Shown one piece after another: positions 8,888-17,567 of a DNA stretch of 24,692 nucleotides. Origin of the DNA: a virus; IMG/VR virus record IMGVR_UViG_3300014962_000047, positions 1 to 24,692 of that record; one strand, 5' to 3'. Under the pieces are notes generated by a model. It worked only from the letters and a program-made list of their open reading frames with translations, did no database searches and was not told where the DNA came from. The position numbers and the translations under genes were made by a program. Numbering within the stretch: the first letter of the stretch is position 1; each line of letters begins with the position of its first letter.

Positions 8888-10954
8888 TTATACTGTTGTC
8901 AAAGTTGTGGTGATTGCAGAAGAATCGGCAGAATCAATAACGATGAGTGTATTCTTTATCGAACTGATAATTTCACTTTCTGATTCAACATTGATTTTTA
9001 TATAACCAGTTGTTGAACTTGTCGATAAGACGTTCAGGTTGTTTAATACAACTTGCCCAGAATCGTAATCAATTGTACCGGCGGTTGGGTTAATAATCTG
9101 TCTTTCGGCGTTCGAATCGAAGTAAACTGTTCTTAAAGTACCATAACGACTGTTGAGAACAACAACGGCGGTAGCACCGAAACCACCTCCACCAGACACG
9201 GTAATTAATGCACGACTGTAGTTGATACCACGATTGGTAATCGTGAAGGATTCAATTTTGCCGTTGACAATCTTTGCCGTTGCTGTTGCGCCAGTACCAT
9301 CACCAGTAATTGTTACCGTTGGTTGTGATGTATAACCTGTGCCGCCGTTTGTAATTAAAATGTCTGCGATTCCAGTAAACGATTCTGGAACTTCCTCAAG
9401 AATAGCGGTACGTCTTGTTCCACTGTTATCAAAAACATCAAACTGATCGGAAACTAAACGATTGATCTGCGAACCTCTATAAAGAGATGCGTTAAAATTA
9501 ATTGTGTATGTTGAATTGGTTGACAATGCAGGAATAAATTTCTTTTCCAAACGCATTGTGGTTTGAATACCAATAATTGCATCGTACATGTTATCAATTT
9601 CTTCATTCAGTTTTGAAATAGCAAAAGTTGAATTGAACTTGTTGACATTTAAATCAAAATATTCTAGTATCTTATTTCTAACAGAAGTTCTTATTGTATC
9701 AGGACTAGCAACAGTTTTCTTAGGATCATATTTAACGTTTGTATTTAATTTAACATACAAATATTCAGGATCACGAATTTCTGGATCAATAGAAAGAACT
9801 GCTTTTGGTCCAACAATGTCTGTTAGAATTCTTGTCTTTTCGGTTTCAGACAAATAATAACCAGTCTTTGGTTTCATTGAAATATAAACTTTGCCAAATA
9901 CAGGAGGAGTTTCTTCTTCACCACCCCAAACAGAGACAGAATCAATACTTGGGTATTTGTTTAAAATGTATGATGAATAATCTTTTTGTGTAACTAATCT
10001 GTTTTGTGCAGCATATGATGTTGATGCTGAATATTTGATAGAATCTACATCTTCTTTACCAATACCACCAACTGCTTCGGAAACAGAATCAACCGTGATG
10101 GTTGTTAATGTTTCATCCAAACTATCAGTTAGTGATCCAGTAGCAACAAAATTATTTGCTTTGTTTGCAACAGCTCCGTTTGTGACCAAGTAAGTAACAA
10201 TAACAATGTTTCCGTTATTTAATTTCTTACCAATGTAATCATTACCAAAATAGATTTCATAACGACCAACAGCAGACTCTTGTAGATAAAAAACTTCTGA
10301 ACTAGCGTCTGTATTTAAAATATCAGAAACAAGTGTATATGGTGTTGATGTTGAACTTGTTGATGAAGGAAGAACAGAAACTTTTAACGTGTTGGTATCA
10401 ATGTTTTCGTCAGGTAAAGTAAACACTTGTTTTGGATTAGACAATTCGTTGTAAGTGAATCGATATGTTACAACTTGTCCTTCGTAAATGTTTACGTTCT
10501 CAAAATAATAATTATCACCAGATTTTGTTGCGGTGTATTGTTCTAAGGTGTTAAACGTAAATGATGTACCATCAATTTGATTTGATTGGAATTGATAATA
10601 AGCAGGAAGAATTAACTCACCACTTGTTGTGTTTTCAGAAGGAACAGTAACATTAACGGAAGCAACAGGTGCGTTTGTTGAGTGTGGTGTGTAACCAAGA
10701 GATTTAGCCAAAGAAACAACAGAAGGACGAAGTTTGGCAGTATCAAGAAATGCCTCATTGGCAACCATGTTTAGATAGTATGCATTATAATGTGTATTAT
10801 AAGCAAGAATGTTTAACAGAACATTTAAACCTGATGCTTCAAAATCATAGTCTTGAAATTCTGGATTAACTGAAGAATCGCGGAGATAGTCTTTTAGATT
10901 TTGTTTTATAGTATCAAAATCTAGTTCGGTTACTTTTAAGTTATTTGTTGCCAT
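8888..10954 (-). CDS. gp6: Baseplate wedge subunit gp6
   Basis: The protein has 688 aa, close to T4 gp6 (660 aa). gp6 forms the inner ring that joins baseplate wedges and belongs to the baseplate J-like family. Family-like features are the N-terminal FDTIKQNLKDYLR, FEASGLNVLLNILAYNTHYNAYYLNMVANEAFLDTA (about 38-72), SVVSLAKSLGYTP and the later RLVTQKDYSSYILNKYP (319-335). Residues 530-600 contain a Gly-rich module (NGGTGYTSQPTVTITGDGTG, RGINYS, GGGGFGATAVVV) that also occurs in the downstream 793-aa and gp8-like proteins and looks like an added module. The gene follows gp25, as in T4. Confidence 0.92.
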   Translation of the reverse strand: MATNNLKVTELDFDTIKQNLKDYLRDSSVNPEFQDYDFEASGLNVLLNILAYNTHYNAYYLNMVANEAFLDTAKLRPSVVSLAKSLGYTPHSTNAPVASVNVTVPSENTTSGELILPAYYQFQSNQIDGTSFTFNTLEQYTATKSGDNYYFENVNIYEGQVVTYRFTYNELSNPKQVFTLPDENIDTNTLKVSVLPSSTSSTSTPYTLVSDILNTDASSEVFYLQESAVGRYEIYFGNDYIGKKLNNGNIVIVTYLVTNGAVANKANNFVATGSLTDSLDETLTTITVDSVSEAVGGIGKEDVDSIKYSASTSYAAQNRLVTQKDYSSYILNKYPSIDSVSVWGGEEETPPVFGKVYISMKPKTGYYLSETEKTRILTDIVGPKAVLSIDPEIRDPEYLYVKLNTNVKYDPKKTVASPDTIRTSVRNKILEYFDLNVNKFNSTFAISKLNEEIDNMYDAIIGIQTTMRLEKKFIPALSTNSTYTINFNASLYRGSQINRLVSDQFDVFDNSGTRRTAILEEVPESFTGIADILITNGGTGYTSQPTVTITGDGTGATATAKIVNGKIESFTITNRGINYSRALITVSGGGGFGATAVVVLNSRYGTLRTVYFDSNAERQIINPTAGTIDYDSGQVVLNNLNVLSTSSTTGYIKINVESESEIISSIKNTLIVIDSADSSAITTTLTTV

Positions 10955-11359
10955 TTATCGTATTCTTTCCAGTAAGAATCTAATTGTGACTGGTTCGGTT
11001 CTATTAATTACGTTGAAACTTAGTGTGACACCAAAAGAATTGTTGTCGTAATCTGGCGTTACAGATACATCCAGTATTCTAACTCTCGGTTCAAAGTTTT
11101 GGATGGTTTTAGTTATTTCAGTTTGTAATGCAGATGCGGTAATTGTGTCTAAATTTTCAAATAATAATGCACGAACATTACCACCAATTTCTGGATGAAA
11201 TGGTGACTCATAGTGATTTGTCATAATAAGATTTTTTAGTGCATGAATAACTGCCATCTCACCAGTAAACTTATTGATATCTTTTTTTACTGGATGGACA
11301 GTGAAATTCAAGTCTAAATCACTATATCTTTGTGGAATTGTTATAGTTGCGGTTGCCAT
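10955..11359 (-). CDS. gp25: Baseplate wedge subunit gp25
   Basis: The protein has 134 aa, the normal size for gp25 (132 aa in T4). It is the most conserved sheath-initiating wedge protein of contractile systems (GPW_gp25 family, also in type VI secretion). Visible features are DLDLNFTVHPVKKDI, AVIHALKNLIMTNHYESPFHPEIGGNVRALLFE and the conserved EPRV motif in TIQNFEPRVRILDVSV. It is directly upstream of gp6, as in T4. A CATAAATA octamer ends 4 bases before the ATG and overlaps the stop of the preceding gene. Confidence 0.96.
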   Translation of the reverse strand: MATATITIPQRYSDLDLNFTVHPVKKDINKFTGEMAVIHALKNLIMTNHYESPFHPEIGGNVRALLFENLDTITASALQTEITKTIQNFEPRVRILDVSVTPDYDNNSFGVTLSFNVINRTEPVTIRFLLERIR

Positions 11360-11363
11360 CTTC

Positions 11364-11371
11364 TATTTATG
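11364..11371 (-). promoter_or_regulatory. T4-type late promoter octamer CATAAATA just before gp25
   Basis: The minus strand reads CATAAATAG, one mismatch from the T4 late consensus TATAAATA. It overlaps the TAA of the upstream 295-aa gene and ends only 4 bases before the gp25 ATG. A normal late promoter starts transcription about 6 bases downstream of the octamer, so it would give an essentially leaderless or truncated message. A true promoter role is therefore uncertain. Confidence 0.35.
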
Positions 11372-12254
11372 AGTTAATTCTAGAGAGGAGTTTAGATGTA
11401 CCAACATAATTTTGACATAAATTGTTTGCAGTTGATCCCATGTTACTGTATGTTCTTATTGTCGTAAACTCATTCATGATTGTTTTTGAGTTTACATAAA
11501 AATTTTCATCGTGTGCTCTACGAGTTGCCATCGTAGAATTAATCGTGTTTATATTGTTTTGCATTGACGAAACAACATCATAAGAAAGATTTGATGTTCT
11601 GGTATAAGTTATGGTGTTTGATTCTGGGTCATAAGTACCAGAAGAAATCGTGATACTTTGATTAATTGTGTCGTAATAAGTTGATATTGTTGTTGCCAAT
11701 GTGTTAATAGTGTCTTTCACTAAAAGACTTGTAAAACATCCTAACACAGGAGAATTATTAGACACACCATCGGCCTGTCTGGTAATCAACATAATTGTTT
11801 GTCCTGAATTTATTGCGATATCATAATAAGGTTTTGTGGCAACATCAGAACCAATAGGAGTTACACCAGAAATTCTATTGGTGTGTTCTATATAAAGACC
11901 TCCGTTTGTACCTCCAATATTCGAACTCAAAGAATTCATAGAAGTGAATAGATTGGTAATGGCAGATGATGTTCCTTGTAAAGCAGAATAGTATATCGTA
12001 TTCGCCTCTTCAGTGGTCGAACTGGAAGACAACAAAGTAACTAATGAGTTACATGTGTTTCTAATGTTTTGTGATGAAGTTGCGACTGGATTTTGTTTGT
12101 AACCACCAACGTTGTTATCAGCAATATCTTTAATTTGCCAATCTTCTAACAAATTAGGAACAGTATTCATAAAAGCGATATTACTGTTCGATAAAGAATC
12201 AATACCAGGTCCATCATAGTTGTACTGTAGTCTTGCAAAAATTGTGTTGGTCAT
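11367..12254 (-). CDS. Unknown virion/baseplate protein between needle and gp25
   Basis: This 295-aa protein is rich in Ser, Thr and Asn with long predicted helices (NIRNTCNSLVTLLSSSS, AITNLFTSMNSLSSNI, DTINTLATTISTYYDTINQ, VVSSMQNNINTINSTMATRR). There is a central beta segment (YYDIAINSGQTIMLITRQADG). No signal peptide, membrane helix or catalytic motif is seen. It lies between the gp5-C-like needle and gp25 with short spacers on both sides, so a hub or wedge accessory role is likely from context. I do not recognise the family. Confidence 0.75.
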   Translation of the reverse strand: MTNTIFARLQYNYDGPGIDSLSNSNIAFMNTVPNLLEDWQIKDIADNNVGGYKQNPVATSSQNIRNTCNSLVTLLSSSSTTEEANTIYYSALQGTSSAITNLFTSMNSLSSNIGGTNGGLYIEHTNRISGVTPIGSDVATKPYYDIAINSGQTIMLITRQADGVSNNSPVLGCFTSLLVKDTINTLATTISTYYDTINQSITISSGTYDPESNTITYTRTSNLSYDVVSSMQNNINTINSTMATRRAHDENFYVNSKTIMNEFTTIRTYSNMGSTANNLCQNYVGTSKLLSRINS

Positions 12255-12263
12255 AATATATCC

Positions 12264-13223
12264 TTAAACAAATGGTATTGATGATGTTCCTGTTGTTCCG
12301 TCTGGAGCAGGGTGTGTATGAAAATTATGAGCAACGGAATTAACAATATCGGCCATAAGAACCGATCCACAAAAACCCCAAGTTCCTGTTGGTGCTGAAC
12401 AAGAGACAGCTGAAGATATTGGAAGCAAAGCAGTAACAGGACCTCTGGAATACACACCATGAATACCAGCTCTAATTCCTGTGCCAGCATCAATTCTTGT
12501 TGTTGCATTGATAATTAAACCAGAAATAGTTCCAGAAACATTTAAATCAGATTTCACAAAAACATCTTTTGGACAATGCAAATAAATTGATCCAGTGAAA
12601 TCTTTACCGGCAGTCAAATCTATGTCGTCATCAGTATCAAGTTTAATACCTTTAGCTGCAGCTAAATGAAATTGTTTTCCAACAGTAACATTATAATCAC
12701 CACTGATCGTTTGAGTCATATCACCTTTGACTTCCATATTACAATTACCTTCAACCGTAATATTACAAGTTCCTTTAATCAGAACATTTTTACCTTTCAT
12801 GTGTATTTCATAACCATTACCAAAAACTTTATAAACTGCATCTCCGTTTGGATGAAATTCCAAAAAAGTTTTACTTCTATGGTTCAACCTAACTCGTTCA
12901 CGACCTGGTGTATCGTCCAACTCAAATGTGTGTCCAGATTGTGTCTTGGTTATATTATTATAAGGATATTGGGGAGGATTTTGAACTGTTGCTGCCGAAG
13001 GTGGTTCGGTCCACATACCGGTTTTAACCAAATCGGCGGGAGTTTCTGGTAAAACACTTGAACTTGAAGTGGAAGAAGCACCAGAAATTTTAGAACTTAA
13101 TTCATTAAATGTTGAAGATAATTCACTTGAAACTGAGGACGCATCGGTGGACAATGATCCAGAAACATTGGTAACTTCAGTAGTTAAATTATCTACAATA
13201 GATGTGGTATTTGCATCTGACAT
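12264..13223 (-). CDS. Central needle/spike protein, gp5 C-terminal (VgrG-like) beta-helix
   Basis: The protein has 319 aa. Residues 1-58 are Ser/Thr-rich and possibly coiled (VSSELSSTFNELSSKISG). Residues 97-128 (GHTFELDDTPGRERVRLNHRSKTFLEFHPNGD, given here in its parts GHTFELDDTPG and FLEFHPNGD) match the segment that precedes the beta-helix in gp5 and VgrG proteins. Residues 138-235 carry short VxVxG-type strands (NITVEGNCNMEVKGD, QTISGDYNVTVG), as in the triple-stranded gp5C prism. The C-terminus has HNFHTHPAPDG (H299, H302, H304), resembling the HxH iron-binding apex of the P2 gpV and phi92 gp138 spikes. It probably pierces the outer membrane. It is encoded apart from the gp5 OB-fold protein, 2 bases downstream of it. 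Confidence 0.85.
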   Translation of the reverse strand: MSDANTTSIVDNLTTEVTNVSGSLSTDASSVSSELSSTFNELSSKISGASSTSSSSVLPETPADLVKTGMWTEPPSAATVQNPPQYPYNNITKTQSGHTFELDDTPGRERVRLNHRSKTFLEFHPNGDAVYKVFGNGYEIHMKGKNVLIKGTCNITVEGNCNMEVKGDMTQTISGDYNVTVGKQFHLAAAKGIKLDTDDDIDLTAGKDFTGSIYLHCPKDVFVKSDLNVSGTISGLIINATTRIDAGTGIRAGIHGVYSRGPVTALLPISSAVSCSAPTGTWGFCGSVLMADIVNSVAHNFHTHPAPDGTTGTSSIPFV

Positions 13224-13225
13224 GA

Positions 13226-14341
13226 TTATGGTCTCTCTTTACCTTCATTTGGTGCCGGTAATGTATTGGTGTTACTACTACTACTCTCATACTGATTAAT
13301 ATAATTGTTTGCAGCTGTAATATCTGCCTGAGAAACAGGAGACAACATTCCGATCGTAACACCTTCGGCAATAGCAAAGGTGTTGGTTACAATATTCATT
13401 GTTGAACTTGCTAGTTGCGAAGCCTGATCTCTAACTTCTTTTGCGTTATTAATCAGTTCGGTGAATTCTCCACCAGAATTAAAACCAGAAAGTCCATCTT
13501 GTGCACCAGCAATTGTATCCGTAAATATTTTTCCAATCAAACTCAAAACTCTATTTAAACAATCTTGAAGCATAGAAAGAAATTGTGCTGGAAGACTTAA
13601 AATCCATTGAATAATTTGACGCATTTTCACAATGTATGCCAAAACATATTTTTGAAAATCTTGAATAGGTTTTAGTATTTTTGTGTTAAACCATTCTAAA
13701 GCACTTTTAATTTTTTTCATCAATGTTATTGCCCAAGATGCCTCACCTGTTACATCACCAAATCCTAAAGCAAGAGCTAAATCTTCAATTGCATCACGAA
13801 TTTTTGACATAATCATTTTCATGTATTCTCTTAATTTCAGATTTTTTTGTGCTTCCGAAACAAAATCACAAACATGAGCAAGTGTATTGTTTGTTTTATC
13901 AATTAAAGAACCTTGAATGACACCTCGTGCTTCTGGTGCAGTTGTTGGTTGACCTAAAGGTCTATCAACCGATGTTGATGTTGGATGACTTGAAGATCCT
14001 CCACTACGTACAACAGCCTCTTCATATATAATTTGTGCTTGTTTTGACTGAATACCACCGTAAACTCCGGTGACAATAGGCACTTGAGCCTGTTCACTGT
14101 CTTGGAAGAATCCTTGAACCCAATCACCTTCACGTGGTCCGGATGTTGTCATTGCACCCGTAGTCGGAAGTAAAACTTGTGCCCACGGAAGTTGTGTTGT
14201 TGGAACTTTTGTCTTATCATCAGAGTGAATGCCAAAAATACGAACACGTAAACGACCTAATTTCAATTCATCTTTAACATCTTCGACCACACCAATCCAC
14301 CAGATGTATTGTTTTTTTCCATAAAAATCCTGAGGTATCAT
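13226..14341 (-). CDS. gp5: Baseplate hub gp5-like protein: OB fold, no lysozyme domain
   Basis: The protein has 371 aa. Residues 12-98 form the gp5 OB-fold domain: WIGVVEDVKDELKLGRLRVRIFG, LPWAQVLLPT, GPREGDWVQGFFQDSEQAQVPIVTGVYGG. T4 gp5 continues with a T4-lysozyme-type domain and the gp5C helix. Here residues 99-150 are a Ser/Pro linker and 155-285 are helical and partly hydrophobic (AYIVKMRQIIQWILSLPAQFLSMLQDCL region). No lysozyme catalytic pattern is seen. The needle is the next gene. The gene overlaps the end of the gp27-like gene by 4 bases, in line with gp5-gp27 forming the hub complex. Confidence 0.88.
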   Translation of the reverse strand: MIPQDFYGKKQYIWWIGVVEDVKDELKLGRLRVRIFGIHSDDKTKVPTTQLPWAQVLLPTTGAMTTSGPREGDWVQGFFQDSEQAQVPIVTGVYGGIQSKQAQIIYEEAVVRSGGSSSHPTSTSVDRPLGQPTTAPEARGVIQGSLIDKTNNTLAHVCDFVSEAQKNLKLREYMKMIMSKIRDAIEDLALALGFGDVTGEASWAITLMKKIKSALEWFNTKILKPIQDFQKYVLAYIVKMRQIIQWILSLPAQFLSMLQDCLNRVLSLIGKIFTDTIAGAQDGLSGFNSGGEFTELINNAKEVRDQASQLASSTMNIVTNTFAIAEGVTIGMLSPVSQADITAANNYINQYESSSSNTNTLPAPNEGKERP

Positions 14342-15639
14342 TTCTTACTCGTATCAGTAGATAATTCAATAATAGTTTCATGCATATTTGGTCTAATAAT
14401 ATGTCTTACACCAGTAATTATATATTTGCCACTTAAAGTGTTATCGGAAGATGTTTGATTCGCATCAGCCTGTGCAAAATGAGGAACTGTTAAATTAATA
14501 ACATAACCACAAGACAATCCAAAGTTACCGTTCATAACCAACTGTATTCTTCTCTGCAATAAATTTGTGAAATATGCTTTTCTTTGGAACATATATTTGT
14601 GTGTTTCGTCTGTAATTGCAGCAGTTCTTGGAGAGTTCTGGTTGATGTACGGAGAAACAACTCTAGGTAAAGTAAATGGGTGATAAACAATTCTAGAATC
14701 ATTCATATCACGATAATCTTTACCGTCTTTTGTTTTAGCCGAAGTCATGTTTTGTTTATCATTGCCACTATTTTGACTGTTGGTGTCGGCATCAGCAACT
14801 TTATTAATAACGATAGTTTTTGTCAGTGTATCAATACCACCAAACTTACCACCGTAAACACCATCTTGAATTCCTTTTCCCATATCATACTGAGAAAGAA
14901 TCTTCATATCACGGGCACCTAAAAATTCTGTTCCCAAATTATCATCGATATTTTTTGGTACAACATTGATTTTCCATTTTACACCATCAGACCATAATTT
15001 GGAAACAGGAACGAAATTATAACCATTGGCATTTTCATAAAACAAAAAATCAGGAACTTTATATTGTGAAGAAGTCGATCTTTTTGAAATCCATTGAATT
15101 GATTCAAAAGGAGACAAATTTGGAACAATCACATCCTGTATCTTGTCTGTAGGATAAATCTGATTTACACCGGACTTTCCATTTTTTGGTGGTGCAATGT
15201 TTACGTTTAATTGATCTTTTAAAATTTTAGAAACTAATGCGGAATATAGACCAGAATAACTCTGAGAAAGTTTTTTTTGTTCAGAGAAAATAAAATCTTC
15301 GTTGACAAAATGTAAAACAAATATTTGCGATGTTGGAGAAAGGTTTTGACGATTTGTTGTTTTGTAAACGACAAACTCTTTTTTAAAATTCATCGCCTTT
15401 GGACCACCTTCTGCTTTATCAATGTCAATGAATATTTTTTCACCACCTTTAATATTCATTCTCTCATAAATTCCCGCACTATCTTCAATAACAATGTTAC
15501 CTGAACGACAAGGTAGAAAAATGTTTTCAAATAAGTTCAACTCACGAAACGAACCACCCAAAGGAAATGTTTGACCATTTCTCAACGTAATGTTGAGTTT
15601 GTTGATTTTAAATTGTGTTGTTTGTTTTAATGATGCCAT
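14338..15639 (-). CDS. gp27: Baseplate hub subunit gp27-like
   Basis: The protein has 433 aa, compared with 391 aa for T4 gp27, the ring that joins the gp5 spike to the tail tube. The N-terminal half carries a recognisable hub pattern: INKLNITLRNGQTFPLGG, ELNLFENIFLPCRSGNIVIEDS, FIDIDKAEGG, and LSPFESIQWISKRSTSS near 175-191 (typical of gp27 and gpD-like hub proteins). Then come FLFYENANGYNFVP and a C-terminal SGKYIITGVRHIIRP segment. It overlaps gp53 upstream and the gp5-like gene downstream, matching a hub operon. Confidence 0.82.
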   Translation of the reverse strand: MASLKQTTQFKINKLNITLRNGQTFPLGGSFRELNLFENIFLPCRSGNIVIEDSAGIYERMNIKGGEKIFIDIDKAEGGPKAMNFKKEFVVYKTTNRQNLSPTSQIFVLHFVNEDFIFSEQKKLSQSYSGLYSALVSKILKDQLNVNIAPPKNGKSGVNQIYPTDKIQDVIVPNLSPFESIQWISKRSTSSQYKVPDFLFYENANGYNFVPVSKLWSDGVKWKINVVPKNIDDNLGTEFLGARDMKILSQYDMGKGIQDGVYGGKFGGIDTLTKTIVINKVADADTNSQNSGNDKQNMTSAKTKDGKDYRDMNDSRIVYHPFTLPRVVSPYINQNSPRTAAITDETHKYMFQRKAYFTNLLQRRIQLVMNGNFGLSCGYVINLTVPHFAQADANQTSSDNTLSGKYIITGVRHIIRPNMHETIIELSTDTSKK

Positions 15640-16286
15640 TATGAGAACACTTGACTCAATTCGTTTTCAAGACCCGGAACAAAATCGGTTTTGAGAATTT
15701 TAATTTTTCTCTTCTCTTCGTTTAAATCCATTTCATAGTTATAATAGGACTTTGTTTCTTTTGTTACGTTTATGGTAATTGATGTTCCATCTTGTAATGC
15801 ATAATTGTTAGATGTATTTACAATTGTGGAGTATGTGTTGGAATCAACTTCATACTTTTCAATGTTGGTGTTTGATGATGTAGTTTTTGTTATCACCTTA
15901 TAGTATGAATGAACATTGTCAACATTCTGTGCCCAAGTTAGTCCACTTATTCCTGTGTTTGCGGTGTCTGCATATTCTGGTGTAGAATACTTTGATTTTA
16001 CATATTCATTAAACGCAGAGTATGAAAGTGGCCAATCGTACTGAGGATCAACAACATTATTCATCATCAAAATAATCCAATGTCTTTCTGACGAACCATA
16101 AACTTTAGATGCAATAATCTCAGGTGTTTCACCATCTCTAACTTGATACGTATAAAAAACAGCTGAGTTTTCTTTTAGTTGATCTTCAATACCAAATCGT
16201 GAAACCAAACTAGTAACATAATCATACTTGTTTGGTTTTTCTATCGAGTAACCAACTTTAGGAAAGTAATTAAAATATTTTGACAT
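15639..16286 (-). CDS. gp53: Baseplate wedge subunit gp53
   Basis: The protein has 215 aa (T4 gp53 about 196 aa). gp53 clamps neighbouring wedges together in the baseplate. The diagnostic part is a LysM-like stretch at residues 44-88: FYTYQVRDGETPEIIASKVYG, then SERHWIILMMNNVVDPQYDWPLS. The N-terminus YFNYFPKVGY is also family-like. A clear ribosome-binding site (TTTAGGAG) lies 6-7 bases before the ATG on the minus strand. Its stop touches the gp27-like start. Confidence 0.92.
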   Translation of the reverse strand: MSKYFNYFPKVGYSIEKPNKYDYVTSLVSRFGIEDQLKENSAVFYTYQVRDGETPEIIASKVYGSSERHWIILMMNNVVDPQYDWPLSYSAFNEYVKSKYSTPEYADTANTGISGLTWAQNVDNVHSYYKVITKTTSSNTNIEKYEVDSNTYSTIVNTSNNYALQDGTSITINVTKETKSYYNYEMDLNEEKRKIKILKTDFVPGLENELSQVFS

Positions 16287-16287
16287 A

Positions 16288-17484
16288 TTAATCTCCTAAA
16301 GGTGTGGTTGTACCAAGCGGTTGACTTGTTGTGTAAGGAGTATCAGTTATGTAACCAGGTGAATTATCGGTACCAGTTGAGTTTGGAAATATTCCACTCT
16401 GAATTGCATTTTGAAACCTGTTCTTAGTCATAATTTCGGTTTCTTTGAACATAAGTGTCATTTCAATGGCAACTGGCATACCTGTACGACCTAGTGATGG
16501 AGTATTTTCACCCTGAACTTCGTAAGCAGCAAATCCTTGAGGTGCATAGTTGACATTAATACCAGTCAACACACAAGTTGAAATTTTAGGAATGTTAGGA
16601 TTAACTTTACCGTTGTAGTAAAACGATATATCAAATTCTGAAGGTGGAACAAGGAAGAATCCTTCACCTGTATCACCAACTTTTGCGACTTCAGGTGATT
16701 GGTGGAAATATAAACGGTTGATGATGTTTTGAACTGCAACTGCTTCTTTCTCATCACGTGGATAAAACTTAAAGTCAAACTGAAATGATCTGAATTCTGG
16801 TGAAGAGTAAATTAACTCCAACATCGGATTAACTACAGTACCGGTTACTGCCGCAAACGCAGCAGTCATGGCTGGATCTCCTTTTAACTTATTCGCAATA
16901 TATGGAGTCATGTTCTTACCAATTCTTTTTAAGTTTTCTTTGGCGTTACTAGGAGACATTGTTTTTATATCTTCCAATATTGATCCACCAGCAGATGTTT
17001 CTGCCGCCATAGCAGTCATGGTACCCGTTAAAGATAAATCCGGATAAAGTTGATTTTGTTGAAACAACAAAGTATCGGGCATGTAAAGTGCAATTGTGTC
17101 TGTTGAACGTTTAATTGTTCTTGCAAAATTTACAGAAAAATTATTAGAATCTTCATTGGAATAAGCACCAGTTTTTTGTCCAAAATAACTTACTACATTA
17201 CCAAGTAGACCACCAAAAGTTGCGCTAAACCCATCTTCAATTCTATTAGAAATTACTGTTGGTAAATCACTGAGTACACCAATACCGGACGATTCACCAA
17301 ATGATGACGCACGTTGCGTATTGACATTGATAACCATGTAATGTCCTCTATCCGTATTTCCAACATCGCTCGGAAAACGATAGATTCCTTTGGTGTATTC
17401 ACTACCCAATCCTAGTCCTTGACCCGAATCAAGTAATCTTTGGACTGAATCGAATGATATATCTGTGAGAGAGAAGAATGCCAT
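16288..17484 (-). CDS. gp48: Baseplate tail-tube cap gp48
   Basis: The protein has 398 aa, close to T4 gp48 (364 aa), which caps the hub so that the tube can polymerise. Visible features are the DTIALYMPDTLLFQQNQLYPD segment seen in tube-associated proteins, FRSFQFDFKFYPRDEKEAVAVQNIINRLYFHQSPE (the tube-fold core with a PRxxxE motif, comparable to T4 TPRSTEDLMAI), and a C-terminal IEMTLMFKETEIMTKNRF like T4 LEITMREIITLNR. It is the first gene of the minus-strand operon and has an AGAAGG ribosome-binding site just upstream of its ATG. A late promoter octamer lies about 90 bases upstream. Confidence 0.85.
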   Translation of the reverse strand: MAFFSLTDISFDSVQRLLDSGQGLGLGSEYTKGIYRFPSDVGNTDRGHYMVINVNTQRASSFGESSGIGVLSDLPTVISNRIEDGFSATFGGLLGNVVSYFGQKTGAYSNEDSNNFSVNFARTIKRSTDTIALYMPDTLLFQQNQLYPDLSLTGTMTAMAAETSAGGSILEDIKTMSPSNAKENLKRIGKNMTPYIANKLKGDPAMTAAFAAVTGTVVNPMLELIYSSPEFRSFQFDFKFYPRDEKEAVAVQNIINRLYFHQSPEVAKVGDTGEGFFLVPPSEFDISFYYNGKVNPNIPKISTCVLTGINVNYAPQGFAAYEVQGENTPSLGRTGMPVAIEMTLMFKETEIMTKNRFQNAIQSGIFPNSTGTDNSPGYITDTPYTTSQPLGTTTPLGD

Positions 17485-17502
17485 TTTGACCTTCTAGTAT
17501 TA

Positions 17503-17510
17503 GATAAATA
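17503..17510 (+). promoter_or_regulatory. T4-type late promoter octamer GATAAATA, rightward
   Basis: The plus strand reads GATAAATAG, one mismatch from the T4 late consensus TATAAATA. It is 57 bases before the GIY-YIG start codon, a normal leader length. It would drive the endonuclease and gp4. Late promoters of this type are read by host RNA polymerase carrying phage gp55/gp33. The exact same 9-mer occurs on the opposite strand 70 bases away. Confidence 0.7.
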
Positions 17511-17513
17511 GTG

Positions 17514-17543
17514 GTAGGTCGCCAAGGGGTAACTTGCACCTAC
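17514..17543. repeat. Inverted repeat between the two late promoters
   Basis: GTAGGT (17514-17519) and ACCTAC (17538-17543) can pair across an 18-base loop, and a smaller CAAG/CTTG hairpin can form inside it. Because it lies in the stretch transcribed from both facing promoters, a weak hairpin could form in both 5' leaders. It is short, so function is unproven. Confidence 0.35.
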
Positions 17544-17567
17544 TCTAATATGTAAAGGCATATCAGC

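Noticed and set aside
12251-12508. 85-aa hydrophobic ORF in a different frame within the needle gene, reminiscent of a small membrane or lysis protein
   Set aside because: No Shine-Dalgarno element before its ATG. It lies wholly within the well-supported needle gene, and its hydrophobicity follows from the shifted frame.
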